Below are positions 24,935-36,700 of a stretch of 64,000 bases of DNA, in pieces. Source of the DNA: Aralia elata (Eukaryota; Streptophyta; Magnoliopsida; Apiales; Araliaceae). The notes below the pieces were generated by a model that did not search any database, was not told where the DNA came from, and saw only the letters and a list, made by a program, of their open reading frames with translations. The stretch spans positions 80,601,971 to 80,665,970 of the forward strand of contig CM068387.1 in NCBI GenBank assembly GCA_034770075.1, given 5' to 3'. How positions within the stretch are numbered: position 1 is the first letter of the stretch; each line of letters opens with the position of its first letter. The position numbers were made by a program, and so were the translations under genes.

Positions 24935-25314
24935 TCAAATGGCTGCTTATGGGATGGGAGGGACTCTTGGGCCTCCTGATGGCACAAGAGTAGGAGGACA
25001 TTCACCAAAAGGGGCCGGGAAGACCAGGTGGGCTACCTGGAGGCCCATAAGGAGCAGCAGTTGGGCCAACCATAAGATGAGACCGTTTTAACTTTTAACT
25101 GATCTAAATAGAGTTAACATGGAGAAGGAAAAATAACAAATACAGCTCTGAGAAACGCTTCTCACCATCCAAAGAAATAAGTAGGACAAGAACAAAAAAA
25201 CAAGTTAAATTACCTAACCTCTTCATGCATTTCTCGGATATCAGAATCACTACTACTGGTCCAGCAATATTTGCAAATTTGTGAATTCAACTCCGGTAGA
25301 ATTAAGTATAAAAA

Positions 25315-25353
<39 letters not shown>

Positions 25354-25660
25354 TGTTCTCCTAGCTACTGTCTAGAATATCGATCTATCTTTATGAGAGT
25401 TTGATGCATGGTTTAGATGTCTTTGGGGGCGGGGCACCAACAGCAGCAGGCAGGGTCTGCCAATAGGCCGGACCAGCTGGTTTAGGTTTGCATGGGTTGT
25501 TTTGCGTGTGAGAAGTTTGTGGAAAACTGAACGAAACATCAGGATCGGAGGATCAAAGGGTACGTGGATCTCTATATATGTTATGTGAAGAACCACCCAG
25601 AGGATAACCGAGTGACCAGTTCCATCCTGGTGCGGGGAGGAAATTTCTCACTCACTCTTG
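24935..25660. other. GC-rich islands in an AT-rich desert, no gene recognised
   Basis: Two GC-rich patches (24950-25080 and 25420-25660) stand out from their surroundings and are separated by a (TA)n tract. On the minus strand the first can be read as a Pro/Gly-rich string (APYGPPGSPPGLPGPFW then stop), and the second as NPCKPKPAGPAYWQTLP..APPPKTSKPC then stop. The composition suggests exon remnants of a Pro-rich secreted protein or a decayed element. I could not join them into a credible gene. Confidence 0.25.
25318..25350. repeat. (TA)n microsatellite
   Basis: About 16 TA units between the two GC-rich islands. Confidence 0.9.
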
Positions 25661-26301
25661 CTCTTTGCATTATATTTGCATGTGTAATTAGACGCCGCCT
25701 CGATCTTAGCATGCAGTAGTCAACAATCAAACTAACGAGAAATTAAAGAAGCGAAAGCACACTGTTGAATTGCCTTGCCTTAATCTACGACGTCCCATGA
25801 AAACTAACTACCCAGCATAAATTTAATTCACGCATAAACATGTCTGAATTCTTAACGAATTCAAATCAAGAATATTTGCTTGCAGCTCGGCAATCGACAT
25901 TGGCTTCAGGAGCAGGGGTCGCCCTTGTAGCTCAATCTCGGGTACCTAGCTACGAGCTTTCTTTACACCATCAGCATTGGATTTACCGGCAGCTCAGTCG
26001 TCTAATTAAAATCATCAAGCTCATTTAAGTCGCATGATTGAGAGGCAACAAACTAATATATATACAAAAATTTAATCTCGCGCGTGTATGAGCTTAGATA
26101 TATAGTAAACAATTAATTAGATACGAGCTAGAATAATTAAAGTGGGCTAGAGGTCAGGACAACAATCAAAGATTTAAAAGTAAAAGAGATCTAGAGAGAG
26201 AGAGATAACATTCTATACTATACTACTCTCAGATAAAGATTTCAAACATCATGATAGGAATGATGCATCACAGTCGTAAAAAAAAACAAAACAATTACAA
26301 G

Positions 26302-26302
<1 letters not shown>

Positions 26303-26331
<29 letters not shown>
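26303..26331. repeat. (TA)n microsatellite
   Basis: An uninterrupted TA tract followed by GAAGGGAGTATC. Confidence 0.85.
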
Positions 26332-26333
<2 letters not shown>

Positions 26334-26478
26334 GGGAGTATCACTACACAAATTAATTAAAATAGACATTCACCTTTTCTATTCACCACCTGTACGTACC
26401 CCATGCCATGCATCAAAATGACCAACTGGACCTTAACCTTTTCATGCACAAGTGCAGGTATAACTATTTGCCAATGAA

Positions 26479-26513
26479 TAAAAAATAAAAAATAAAAAAT
26501 AAAAAATAAAAAA
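26479..26513. repeat. (AAAAAAT)n heptamer repeat
   Basis: Five near-perfect units of the pattern AAAAAAT in a row. Confidence 0.8.
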
Positions 26514-27196
26514 TATATTTAAGCTAACAAGATCACCAGGACTACCTTGTGAGGTACGTACGTGTTTCCACCCCCTTATTAAAGTTATTGATTCATTGCC
26601 AGTCGGCATGGAATGTCGTGAAATCATATGTGTGTTACATAGTTATGCCAAACTTGCTAGCTCTAGCTAGGCAAATCAAAACCAAGATCCCGAATACCCT
26701 TGAAATTGTTAATATATCGTACTAGCTAGCATCCCAGGACGTGAGACACAATATTTTTCTTTACGGAACATCCTTCCAAAACTCAGGTCAAAGGATGCAC
26801 CGGTTATAGTGCAATTCTGTGGAGTGATGAACCAAGCATACTTTGCGAGTACTGAAAAGCTTCAGTAATATATAGATTGCTCGGAGAACCAATTTAGTGA
26901 AGCCCTATCTCAAGGATATTTCCTTTATCTTCTTTTTTATTTTTTAGAGAACCTATATTATTTCAATTCATCCTAGGGGAAAACAGCAAGTCCATAAAAC
27001 TTTTTACTACAATTAGTTCATAATTAATCTGTGTTGATCTATCTATCCAGAATATATATATATATATATATGCTGAATGTGTTTCATAAAGGGATACCTA
27101 GAACTATAAGACACACAAAGCCAAACAGTCTGGCTAAGGAGTAGCATGGAATTAATTCATCATGATTAAACAAATAAACATGCATATATAAAGATA

Positions 27197-27346
27197 GGGA
27201 ATTGTTAAATTCACAACAAAAAATGTTATTTCCACAACAAAAGTGTCGCTATAGATGTATAGCGACGGTTAAAACCGTCGCTATACATCTATAGCGACAC
27301 TTTTGTTGTGGAAATAACAAAAAGTGTTGTGGATTTAACAATTTCC
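27197..27346. mobile_element. 150-bp MITE with 8-bp duplication, relative of the PPR-carrying element
   Basis: The element starts GGGAATTGTTAAATTCACA and ends with the complement of a very similar sequence. It is flanked by an exact 8-bp direct repeat TAAAGATA (27189-27196 and 27347-27354). The termini match those of the 1042-bp element at 8766. The whole interior is one palindrome centred near 27273, with GTCGCTATAGATGTATAGCG on each arm. Confidence 0.85.
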
Positions 27347-27954
27347 TAAAGATATTATAAGTGAAGCAAAGCGAATAACTAGCTTGCTAATTTCAGAATC
27401 ATGCACAATGACAAAAAGGGATCACACAAAAGCAGCTTGCTAATTTCAGAATCACAACGACAAATTAAAAGGATCACACAAAAGCATATATAATCACGCT
27501 AGCTACCCAGTAATATTTTTATTTATTCATTAAATGGAGTACGTGCTTAATTAATGAAGTAATTTCCAGACACCAATAAAACCTTCTTGGTAAACAACTG
27601 AATGAAATATATATATATTTATCCTGCCGCTAGTAAATCCAATAATTAGCCCAAGGGGAAAAGGAGAGAAAGTATATACTTAGAGGATATAATGTAACAA
27701 TTAAATATAAATTTCAAATCAACAAAAACCATAACAAACAGCAAAATGCACTATATATGCATCATAATAACTATTAGCTAAAATGTGCAGAGGTCCACAC
27801 CTACACCATAATTAGTGGCCCCACCCAAGAAGGATTTCTGGGGTTCGGTCCCATAAAGTAACAATCCGACTAGTCATCGATTGGATTCCTTGTGATTGGG
27901 TTTAAAGGAGAAGGCCTGCCAACCCAAAATCAGGTCCACTGTTGTTTTGACACC

Positions 27955-27956
<2 letters not shown>

Positions 27957-28003
<47 letters not shown>
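27957..28003. repeat. (TA)n microsatellite
   Basis: About 23 uninterrupted TA units. Confidence 0.95.
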
Positions 28004-28006
<3 letters not shown>

Positions 28007-29105
28007 AAACATGACGTTTGTGACAATGCACAAGACCTGACAATACCTGGTTGGCCAACGAAACTACCCCACCCAATAATTCTAATCCTGGTGAATATAT
28101 GTTACTGTGGATATAAGTGACTGTTGGTTGACGGAGATGGGCACCGATGAATTGATAGAAGCAGTGACGTTACGTTAGTTTGGAGATGGTCTTTTGGCTT
28201 GCATGAATCTCTTTTAAGAAGAATCAAGAGTAAGATTGTCAAAATAATAAAAATTGTTTTATGCCCATCATTATCCTATTAATACCAATTACCAATTGCC
28301 TACGTATAAATACTCATGCTATATAATCATGTACAGTCAAAGATACGTCAATTTATAAGTTGTAATCACGAAAAAGGAAAATAAATCAAAGGAGGTGGAG
28401 TTCTATAACGGGTGTGAATCAATTTTAATTCTATTAAAGCTCACATGTTATAGTGAAAAATTATAAGTACATATAATTTTATAATCAATCAATATTTTCA
28501 ATTAAAATAATTGTAAACATTTCAAAATCGCTCAACATAAAAATAACAAGCTCATGTTACTAATATTTCTTGAGGTCTGACGTATCCTTAGTCGGTGGTT
28601 ATATAATAAGCTCATGTTACTAATATTTCATGAGATCTAACATATCCTTAGTCGATTCTATAGTTACAAATGTAAATCTAAAATAATCTACACAAATATC
28701 CAGATATTTACATGCATACTACCTTTTTACTATATTTTAGAATATTCTAACAATAAGGAAAAGTAGAGGATATGGAAGAATTTTTAACGGCCACTGAAGG
28801 GAAGATGCATTGTTACAACTTTTTTTATATGGTCAGGGTTTTGGAGAGAATGGATCAGCTTCTGTCAGATTGTCTTTTTTTTGGGTTCATAGGAGGACAA
28901 ATACCCCCAAAAAAGAAAAAACTGTTCAAGAAGCGGTCACCCCCATAACATCCTTGTTCAAGAGCTCACCTAACGGTTCAAGAGGATAATAAAAAAACAT
29001 GCATACTATCAAATCGTAACGCTCTTTTGCCTAAGAACTCCGCACATTATTTTTTTTATATTTCCAACAGTGCATCAAAATAAAATTCTAGTCTGTATTT
29101 ATTAG

Positions 29106-29333
29106 CTAATGAATCCTCCAAATGAGGAAGAAATTGGGATCTTCAGAGGAGGTTGAAGAAACTAACTTGAGAACGGCTTGAGAATTCGATTCACATAACT
29201 CCACCTTCCGATAACCTTCATTCCTGGCAAGTTCCACGTCTTTCCACATAGCCAATAAGAACATAATTATGGCAAGATTGTTCCCCAAATAATTATTGCT
29301 TGGGGAAGCTTTTACCCAAATTAAACTTGACAT
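29106..29333 (-). pseudogene. RNase H-type (LINE reverse-transcriptase tail) remnant
   Basis: The frame contains MWKDVELARNEGYRKVELCE followed by SNSQAVLKLV, which matches the plant RVT_3/RNase H-like pattern (A...G...hhhESDS..hh.hh) seen at the C-terminus of non-LTR reverse transcriptases. Only one helix-strand unit is visible, with no upstream RT motif, so this is a fragment. It is unrelated in position to the zf-RVT-like remnant at 1482. Confidence 0.5.
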
Positions 29334-29339
29334 ATTTGT

Positions 29340-31040
29340 GAGGCCAACAATTTCTATCGGGCAGACTTTACCTTCCTAATGACAATGTGAAAGATCTGCC
29401 TTGCTTCTGGCAAACTTAAGTGGGGTTTGGCTCGGGGAATAAGATTTTGATGTAATACAATGCAATAATCATAGCCTATTACTATTATTTTATTATCTTG
29501 CTTGGCTCAATCTTAAGTTGGGTGCAAAATATGAAATCCAATTATATTCATTATTGTCTTGTTTGGTTTATTAAAATTAAACATGTAATGTTATGCCTAA
29601 ACGCATAGCAGTTAACTTCGTAGCATGGGTTACAATAAGTGCTCGTTGTATTTATGTTAATAAAAAAAATAGCTCAACGGTATGTTAACGAATTGGTCCA
29701 CTATAAAAATGAAACTCGATAAATTTAGAGATTTGAGAACAAAACAAAATTGTGGAAAAAAAAAATATTATATTACCCTTGTTATGCAATAAATAAAATT
29801 ATTTTCATTTGTATTATAAGGATATTTTTGAGTACGTCGTGCACAAAAAATATTGAATTGACATATTTTGTCTTTTATAACAATTGCATTATGTAATATA
29901 ATGAACAAATATAAAAGTGACAAATAAGTTGATTTAATTGGTAATGGATAAAGTTTAATGACCTGAGCTTTTTTAATGGATTAAGTCATAAATGAATAAT
30001 TCTAAACGGGTTGAATATGAGAAAATTTTAAATAAATATGGATCAAACCCATCAACTCATATACAACCAATAAAACTTTTACGACTTTTAAACATTACTC
30101 CTAAACTTTAAAATCCACGTAAAATCTCTCTCTAGACAATAGTAACTCAATTATAGATATATACATGTTATGAAATTATGCAGATTGGTATTATTGGAGT
30201 TAAATGATCACAAGAATATTTTGGTGATAAAATATATACAAATGGCATACAAAGAGACAATAATTTTACGTGAAAAATTCAAATCGAAAAAAATCACGGA
30301 CAAAAACAAATCAAAACGTTCACTATGTAGAAATATAAATACAAGTTGTAGCAACTTAAACACTTAACCCAAATTCCAAATACATCCAATAATTCTCACA
30401 GGATAAATATTAAAATTGGGTATCCAAAATACTCTCAAAAGAGTATATACCTCATAGAGTATTTTAACTCTGTATATTATCTCAATTCAGTTTGGAATGA
30501 GATGAAACCCAGTTCCTATGCCTTTTATTTATACTGCAACAAGGCGGTTAGTTGGTGAATGAATACACTTAGCCGCAATGCAAGGACTCTGACCTCCAGC
30601 AGCAATCTTCGATTGAGATAATGAAATAAAAGAAGGAATAAAATAAAATATAGTGTATTTGATGATTATTTTGAAAGATAAATTATTCAAATGGAATGAA
30701 AATTTATTACATCCCTTTTATTTTCATTCCGTGTGATGGATTTGAATATTTAAAATTATTTGATTTGAATATTTGAATTTTTTAACAAATACTCTGAGAT
30801 TAAAACAAATTTTAGATTGGATTATCAAGTTCAGTTCGTAGCAATAATTCGGAGTAAGACAAATAACTAGTAAAATAATTTCATTTAATCTGATCCGAAG
30901 AAATAGTTCGAAAAATAGTCCCTTGTAATTCAATTCTACGAACAAAAGTGTTATTATCGTGCAAAAGCACCTCTCACCAATTACCAATGTGAAATCAGGT
31001 TTCACATGGCAGGTTTGACCAACATATATACATATATATA
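29340..31040. other. AT-rich intergenic DNA without recognised gene
   Basis: No coding frame has recognisable family features. Short frames here look like chance openings in AT-rich DNA. Confidence 0.4.
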
Positions 31041-31048
31041 TATATATA

Positions 31049-31237
31049 ACCGTTCTCAACGGACCAAAAAAATGAGTCCAAAAAACGGACCGACTATAGC
31101 GACGGACAAAACTAAAACCGTCGCTATAACATAAACCGTCGTCATAGGTCTATAACGATGGTTTATGCTATATCGACGGTTCTGTCCGTCGCTATAGCCG
31201 GTCCGTTTTTGTACCTGTTGAAAAATCGGACTCTCTC
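31049..31237. mobile_element. Palindromic element with GTCGCTATAG motifs, inserted in (TA)n
   Basis: About 190 bp between two TA tracts. It contains several inverted copies of the word TATAGCGACGG or CCGTCGCTATA, and outer arms with GTCCAAAAAACGGACC and GGTCCGTTTTTGTACC. There is no coding capacity. Confidence 0.6.
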
Positions 31238-31724
31238 TATATATATAAATAGATTACAGTTTAATATATTAAGTATTAAACTGAATATATGACTGCTTGA
31301 TAAAAAAAAAGATGAGTAAAATCTAGTGCACAGTGAGAAAGAAAAAGGGTAAAATACTTTGCAAAGTACGATTTAGGGAGAGGAAACTAAAAATATCAGT
31401 GAAATCAAATATAAAATGAGGAAGGCAATGTGTGATTATCTTGCTTTACAGGTTTTGCTAGAGGCAACAACGGCCGGAGAAGAAAGGAAATAAATTGAAA
31501 GGATGGGTAGTGGATGATTTACCCCTTATAAACCCATAAGTATGTCCATTTAACCTAGGGGTGAGGAAAAAAATAAAAAAATCAAATCAAATCTAACCAA
31601 TAGAAAATTTAATAAATTGAAATCGAAAAATCGAACCGCATACTTGATTATAACAACGGTTATTAGTAAAAAATCGCAGCAAATTAACCGAACCGCACTA
31701 ATATATATATATACACACACACAC

Positions 31725-31942
31725 GAAAATTCTCTAAAGCGAATCGAAAAAAACGAACTAAAAACGAACCGGCTATAGCGACGATTTTGTCCGTCGCTAC
31801 AGCCAGTGATTTTTTTTTTTATTTATTGCGGCGGACCGAACCGTCGCCATAGTCAGTATGTCGCTTATCTGACCTATAGCGACGAACTGAACCGTCGTCA
31901 GTCCGTCGCTATAGTCGGTTCGCTTGGAGAGTCGGACTGAAT
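31725..31942. mobile_element. Second GTCGCTATAG-motif element, also inside (TA)n
   Basis: About 218 bp, with CGAACCGGCTATAGCGACG near the left and CGTCGCTATAGTCGGTTCG near the right as an inverted pair. Further CCGTCGCCATAG words lie between. It is flanked by TATATA/CACA and TGTG/TATATA tracts. It differs from the 31049 element in the outer arms. Confidence 0.6.
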
Positions 31943-31951
31943 GTGTGTGTG

Positions 31952-31989
<38 letters not shown>

Positions 31990-33013
31990 TAAATACACAC
32001 ACATGTATGATAAAATTCTAGTATATGAGTACTAATTTAATAATAGAAAGTGCATCTATGACTACGTGTTGCTAGTTTTTTATTTGTTTATATAATTTTT
32101 CTTCTACGTGTTTATATTATATATGTATAACAAATTTGTGGGGAGTATTTATAACTTTTTTTTTATAACATAATGCTGCTTGTAAATTTTAATAATTTCA
32201 TAGATGCATTAGTAATAATATTAGAAGCGCGTACTAGTTATGGTTTAAACTTTTAAACTCCTTTAAATTAGTTTGCTTGTTTACTTTTTTTCATTCTTTG
32301 AATAGTATATTAATCGGAAAAAAATTTATAATCACAAAATATTAACTAAAATTATTGTTAATCGAACAATTTGGTTAACCGCGGTTATGGTTACTTCTAT
32401 AATATTAATCGCATTTTACATTTTGGTTACGGTTACACCTTGTAACTGCACAAAAATGCACCATGCACACCCCTAATTTAATCCAATTAATTTTTTGATA
32501 CCCAATTGATCCAACCCAAATTTATCTGCTAAAATTAGATGAATAACTCAACTCATTAAATCATGGATTGTTAGACGAGTTGATGAGTAATTCTAATGAT
32601 TTGCTAGGTCTAGGCAAACACGTCAACTGAATAATGTAATGAAAAATTTAAAAATAGTTTCTTAAACCTTAATAATTCAGCATGGGACTGAGGAACTAAC
32701 CAAAGAAAGCTCAGAAAATTTTAAATATTGATGTAATAAAATAATTGACGTAATAAATTAATACATGTAATCGATGAACTAAATATAATAAATGTCATGT
32801 AATAAGTTAGTAGTTTATTACATTACAAAATTATGACATTAATTTGACGTTACATTCAAAACGCATGAGTTACACTATTATCATGATAACAAATATTATT
32901 AGAATAATACTATGTGTACAAATTATATATAAAAAATTATGTACAAAGAGTAAGAATCATATATTGTTTACCAACAAGGATGTGTATAACATCTAATTAT
33001 ATAGAGCCTTCCT

Positions 33014-33277
33014 ACGGGGACCGAAAAATTGAGACCGGAAATTGGACATTTCCTATTTCCTTTGTTTTTTTTGGTATTGATTCCAAACATATTTATACTA
33101 TGATTTTAAAAAAAAGGGAAAAAACATAAAAAATTAGGTGCAATTTGGATATATATCAAAAAATAGTTTTATGGGCCAGTATAAATATGTTTGGAATCAA
33201 TACCAAAAAAAAAAAAAAAACAAGGAAAATAGGAAATGTTCAATTTTTGGGTCTCATTTTCCGGTCCCCCTAGACTT
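33014..33277. mobile_element. MITE with about 100-bp inverted repeats
   Basis: The left arm, from GGGGACCGAAAAATTGAGAC to GGTATTGATTCCAAACATAT, is matched by the reverse complement on the right, ending TTTTCCGGTCCCCCTAG. The centre is AT-rich. It lies about 500 bp upstream of the SDR gene and could contribute to its promoter region. Confidence 0.65.
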
Positions 33278-33775
33278 ATTCAATTATATATTCTAGTTGT
33301 TATTTTCTCTCATTTTTTATACCGTTAATATATAATTTTTATGTATAATTTGTGTCTACAATATTATTCATGTTATTCGGCATTGTTCACCACAATTCTA
33401 GTCTAGATAAATCCAAGCATGGAGTAAATAATCTCGAAACATATTGAAAGTATGGAGATAATCTCGTAACAACTCAATATGTTAACAATCAAATGGATAT
33501 CTTAATTTTCTTTTTGCTCTAAAAAATAAAATAAAAATGCTTATCTTAATTTTTAGTACTAGTCAAATATTAGAATAGAGTTTGTGAAAATGCACTATTT
33601 ATTTATTAAATTTTGGACATGGCATTAGTATTTAGTTCAGCTACATCAATCACTACTAAAAAAGGAAAAAAAAAACTCCACGTGTAACTCCGTGATTCGC
33701 AGAGGAAATTCTCTCCCAAACTAACAGGATGTTTATTTTCTCACCTTACCCGAGACGAGAAACTCAGGAATCAGA

Positions 33776-36700
33776 ATGGGCACCACTGCTCGCTTTACCA
33801 CGACCACGACGACGTGGAGAACTGCAAAAATCGGTCATTTCGATGCAAAATTTTCTCTCTCTGCCCTCTTTTCCACCAGAAGCTCATTTTCCCTTATCCC
33901 TCTTTCCAAAATCCCTAATTTCACTCTAAAACACACTCCACCATCATCATCATCATCATCATCATCAATGGCCACTCCTCTCCAAGTCAACGCTTCCTCA
34001 ACCATCGGTCAGTGCCCAATTTATTCTCTCTTTCTCTCTATATGTATATGGTAATTGATTTCGTTTATAAATGTATGCATGTTCTAGTGATTTTTTTCTA
34101 AAAAAATTTTGTTGATATTTTTTCTGAATTGGATGCTAAAGGTGCTGCAAGTGAGGATTTAGAGACTTCGTTTTTTGGGTTGGTCGGAGCAAACGATTTG
34201 CTGATTGTAGGCCCGGGTGTTCTTGGCCGCTTGGTAGCTGAAAAATGGCGGGAGGTAAAACCCATTTTATCAATTGATAATATATCTGTTTTGGATTGTG
34301 ATATAAACCCTTTCCTGTGTTTGGTACCTTCGTTTAATTATTAATATTATTTTTCTTGAATATGCTTCTTCATGGATCAAATTAGGTAAGAATAAGAGGG
34401 TATTTATTCAATTTGTTGAGTTTTTAGTTAAAATTGAATGGTATCTGTGTAAAGTATATGTATTCTGAAAGAGATTTTTCAAGAATAGGGATTGTTTTTG
34501 TATGCAGGAACATCAGGAATGCCAAATTACAGGGCTGACAGTTACTACGGATCACCATGATGAGTTGATTAAGATGGGGATTAATCCATTTTTGAAGGGA
34601 ATTAAAGTGTCCCGTAAGTTCCCTTACGTGATTTTCTGTGCTCCTCCATCTCAAACGTCAGACTACCCTGGTGATGTAAGGTAAGGCCTGAGAATCAATG
34701 GCTCTCCAGTGCATTATCAAAGTCACTAGTTGACAATGCTATGAGAAGTTGGGATTTTTGGGTACAGTGTTGTAATGTGATCTATCTTCTGTAATTTCTC
34801 TTGGAGGGATTTAATACAAATATTCTTATCTTTTGCATGTCTCTTGTTTGTTTTTATGTGTTGCAAGCTTGTTGTCTTTATGATGTTCATAATGAGATGT
34901 AGAAGACAAATGCTTTCTGAACTTAACGTCACTGGTTTGGATGTGGAACAATATGCAGGGAAGCAGTGTCCAACTGGAATGGAGAAGGTTCTTTCCTGTT
35001 TACCTCAAGCTCAGCACCATATGATTGCTATGACAATGGGCATTGTGATGAGGTGTTACATCTAATATAGCACATTACTCTGCTGGTAACATGCTTGTAT
35101 GTGTACACACACATGCAAAATTAACTATTCTCTTTGCCTTAGGAATTAATTTGACTTTTTTTTTTTGGCATCCAATTTTCAAGCATATGAGGTTTATAAA
35201 TCTCATGAACCTTAAACGATGGATATGATTAAATTATACTGATGTCTTTTGTGTGTCTTAATTATATGCATATTTATCATTCTACAACTACTTCTTGGTC
35301 TTGCTCTCTCTGCTTTAATGCTTTAACCCTTGAGCATGAAAGGACAGTAGAACATTTGTACCTTTCCCTTGTCATTCATTAGTTTTAAGCATGAAACAAT
35401 TAATCTCGAGCATGAAAGGACAAACCTAAATTGGTACAATTTCATGGTTACTTTACCCTTAAGCTGAGAGGAAACATGCATTTTTTGATATAGATTCCAG
35501 AGTTAAATTGCAAATTCATTAGAACTGTGTAGGTAAAACTATATTGCGGTTGGTTTTTAATTTTTTTCCACATGGGCATGCATCATTAATGGTAGCATAG
35601 CAGAATTATTTTTCTTGATTTTTTGATCTCATGAGCAAGATTAGCATAATTGTCCTTTTAATGGTTAATAGAGGCATGTTTACTAACTTCCCAACTCACA
35701 AATGCACATTTATAGTACTCCACTACTTCATTCCTCATGTTAAAAAGTTTCTCATTTATGCTTCAATCTGACAACAATTTTTTCAGGGCCTTTGAGGTAG
35801 ACAAAATCTAGTTATTTATTTATTTATATTTCTAATTGTAAAACAGTCAATTGTCCAATGAGCTATAGAGTAATTCCCCTCTAATTGTTCTTAGTAACTT
35901 TCAAAATTGTTGTGCTGTGTTTTGTTTGTAGTAACTTACATATATCTGTATGGTGGTACAGGACAGTCCAGTAGTGCCAATTGGGAGGAGCCCTAGGACA
36001 GATGTCCTTCTAAAAGCAGAGAAAGTAGTTATAGAATCTGGTGGTTGTGTTCTTAGATTGGCTGGACTTTACATATCCTTTATGCAACTTGACTCAATGA
36101 TATTTCTTGTATTGGTAGGCTTTATTGTATGAACTAGCTTTGCCCCCAAGCTATTGCACGGGAAATTCAGTAGCAATATAAGATAGTTTAAAAGTAGTTT
36201 GTAAAATAATAAGTAGTTATATATATACACTAGTTGATTAAGTAGCTTTCAATAAAATTCATACTTTCCCAAAACATTTTTAAAATTCTATGAAAACATA
36301 AGCTAGAGAAATCAAGCATCTTCATTTTTATCTGTATATTCATGTGTCTGTTTGTGTGTCTAACAGAGTATATGTGTAAATCCGTTACTCAATATATATA
36401 GCTAAACTTTTGTTACGTTCAAATAAATATAGTTTATATAGTTATATATATTATAATAGTTAAAGATTTATAATACTAAATAGTAATATAGATTGTTACT
36501 TACTTTTATTAGCTTTATGTACAATTGCTAGTTTCATAAAATATTCTGAGAAGTTTGTAGGAAATAAGTCGCAAATAAACTGCATGGTATTAACAAATTT
36601 TTATATATATAATATAATAGAGTATTAGTTTGAAATAGTGAATACATATCTTTCTTTTATATAGCTAAAATTTGGTATATATAATCGTGAGTGTATCAAA

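Noticed and set aside
23098..28003. CRISPR or satellite array
   Set aside because: The regular repeats here are simple (TA)n and (CT)n tracts without spacers.
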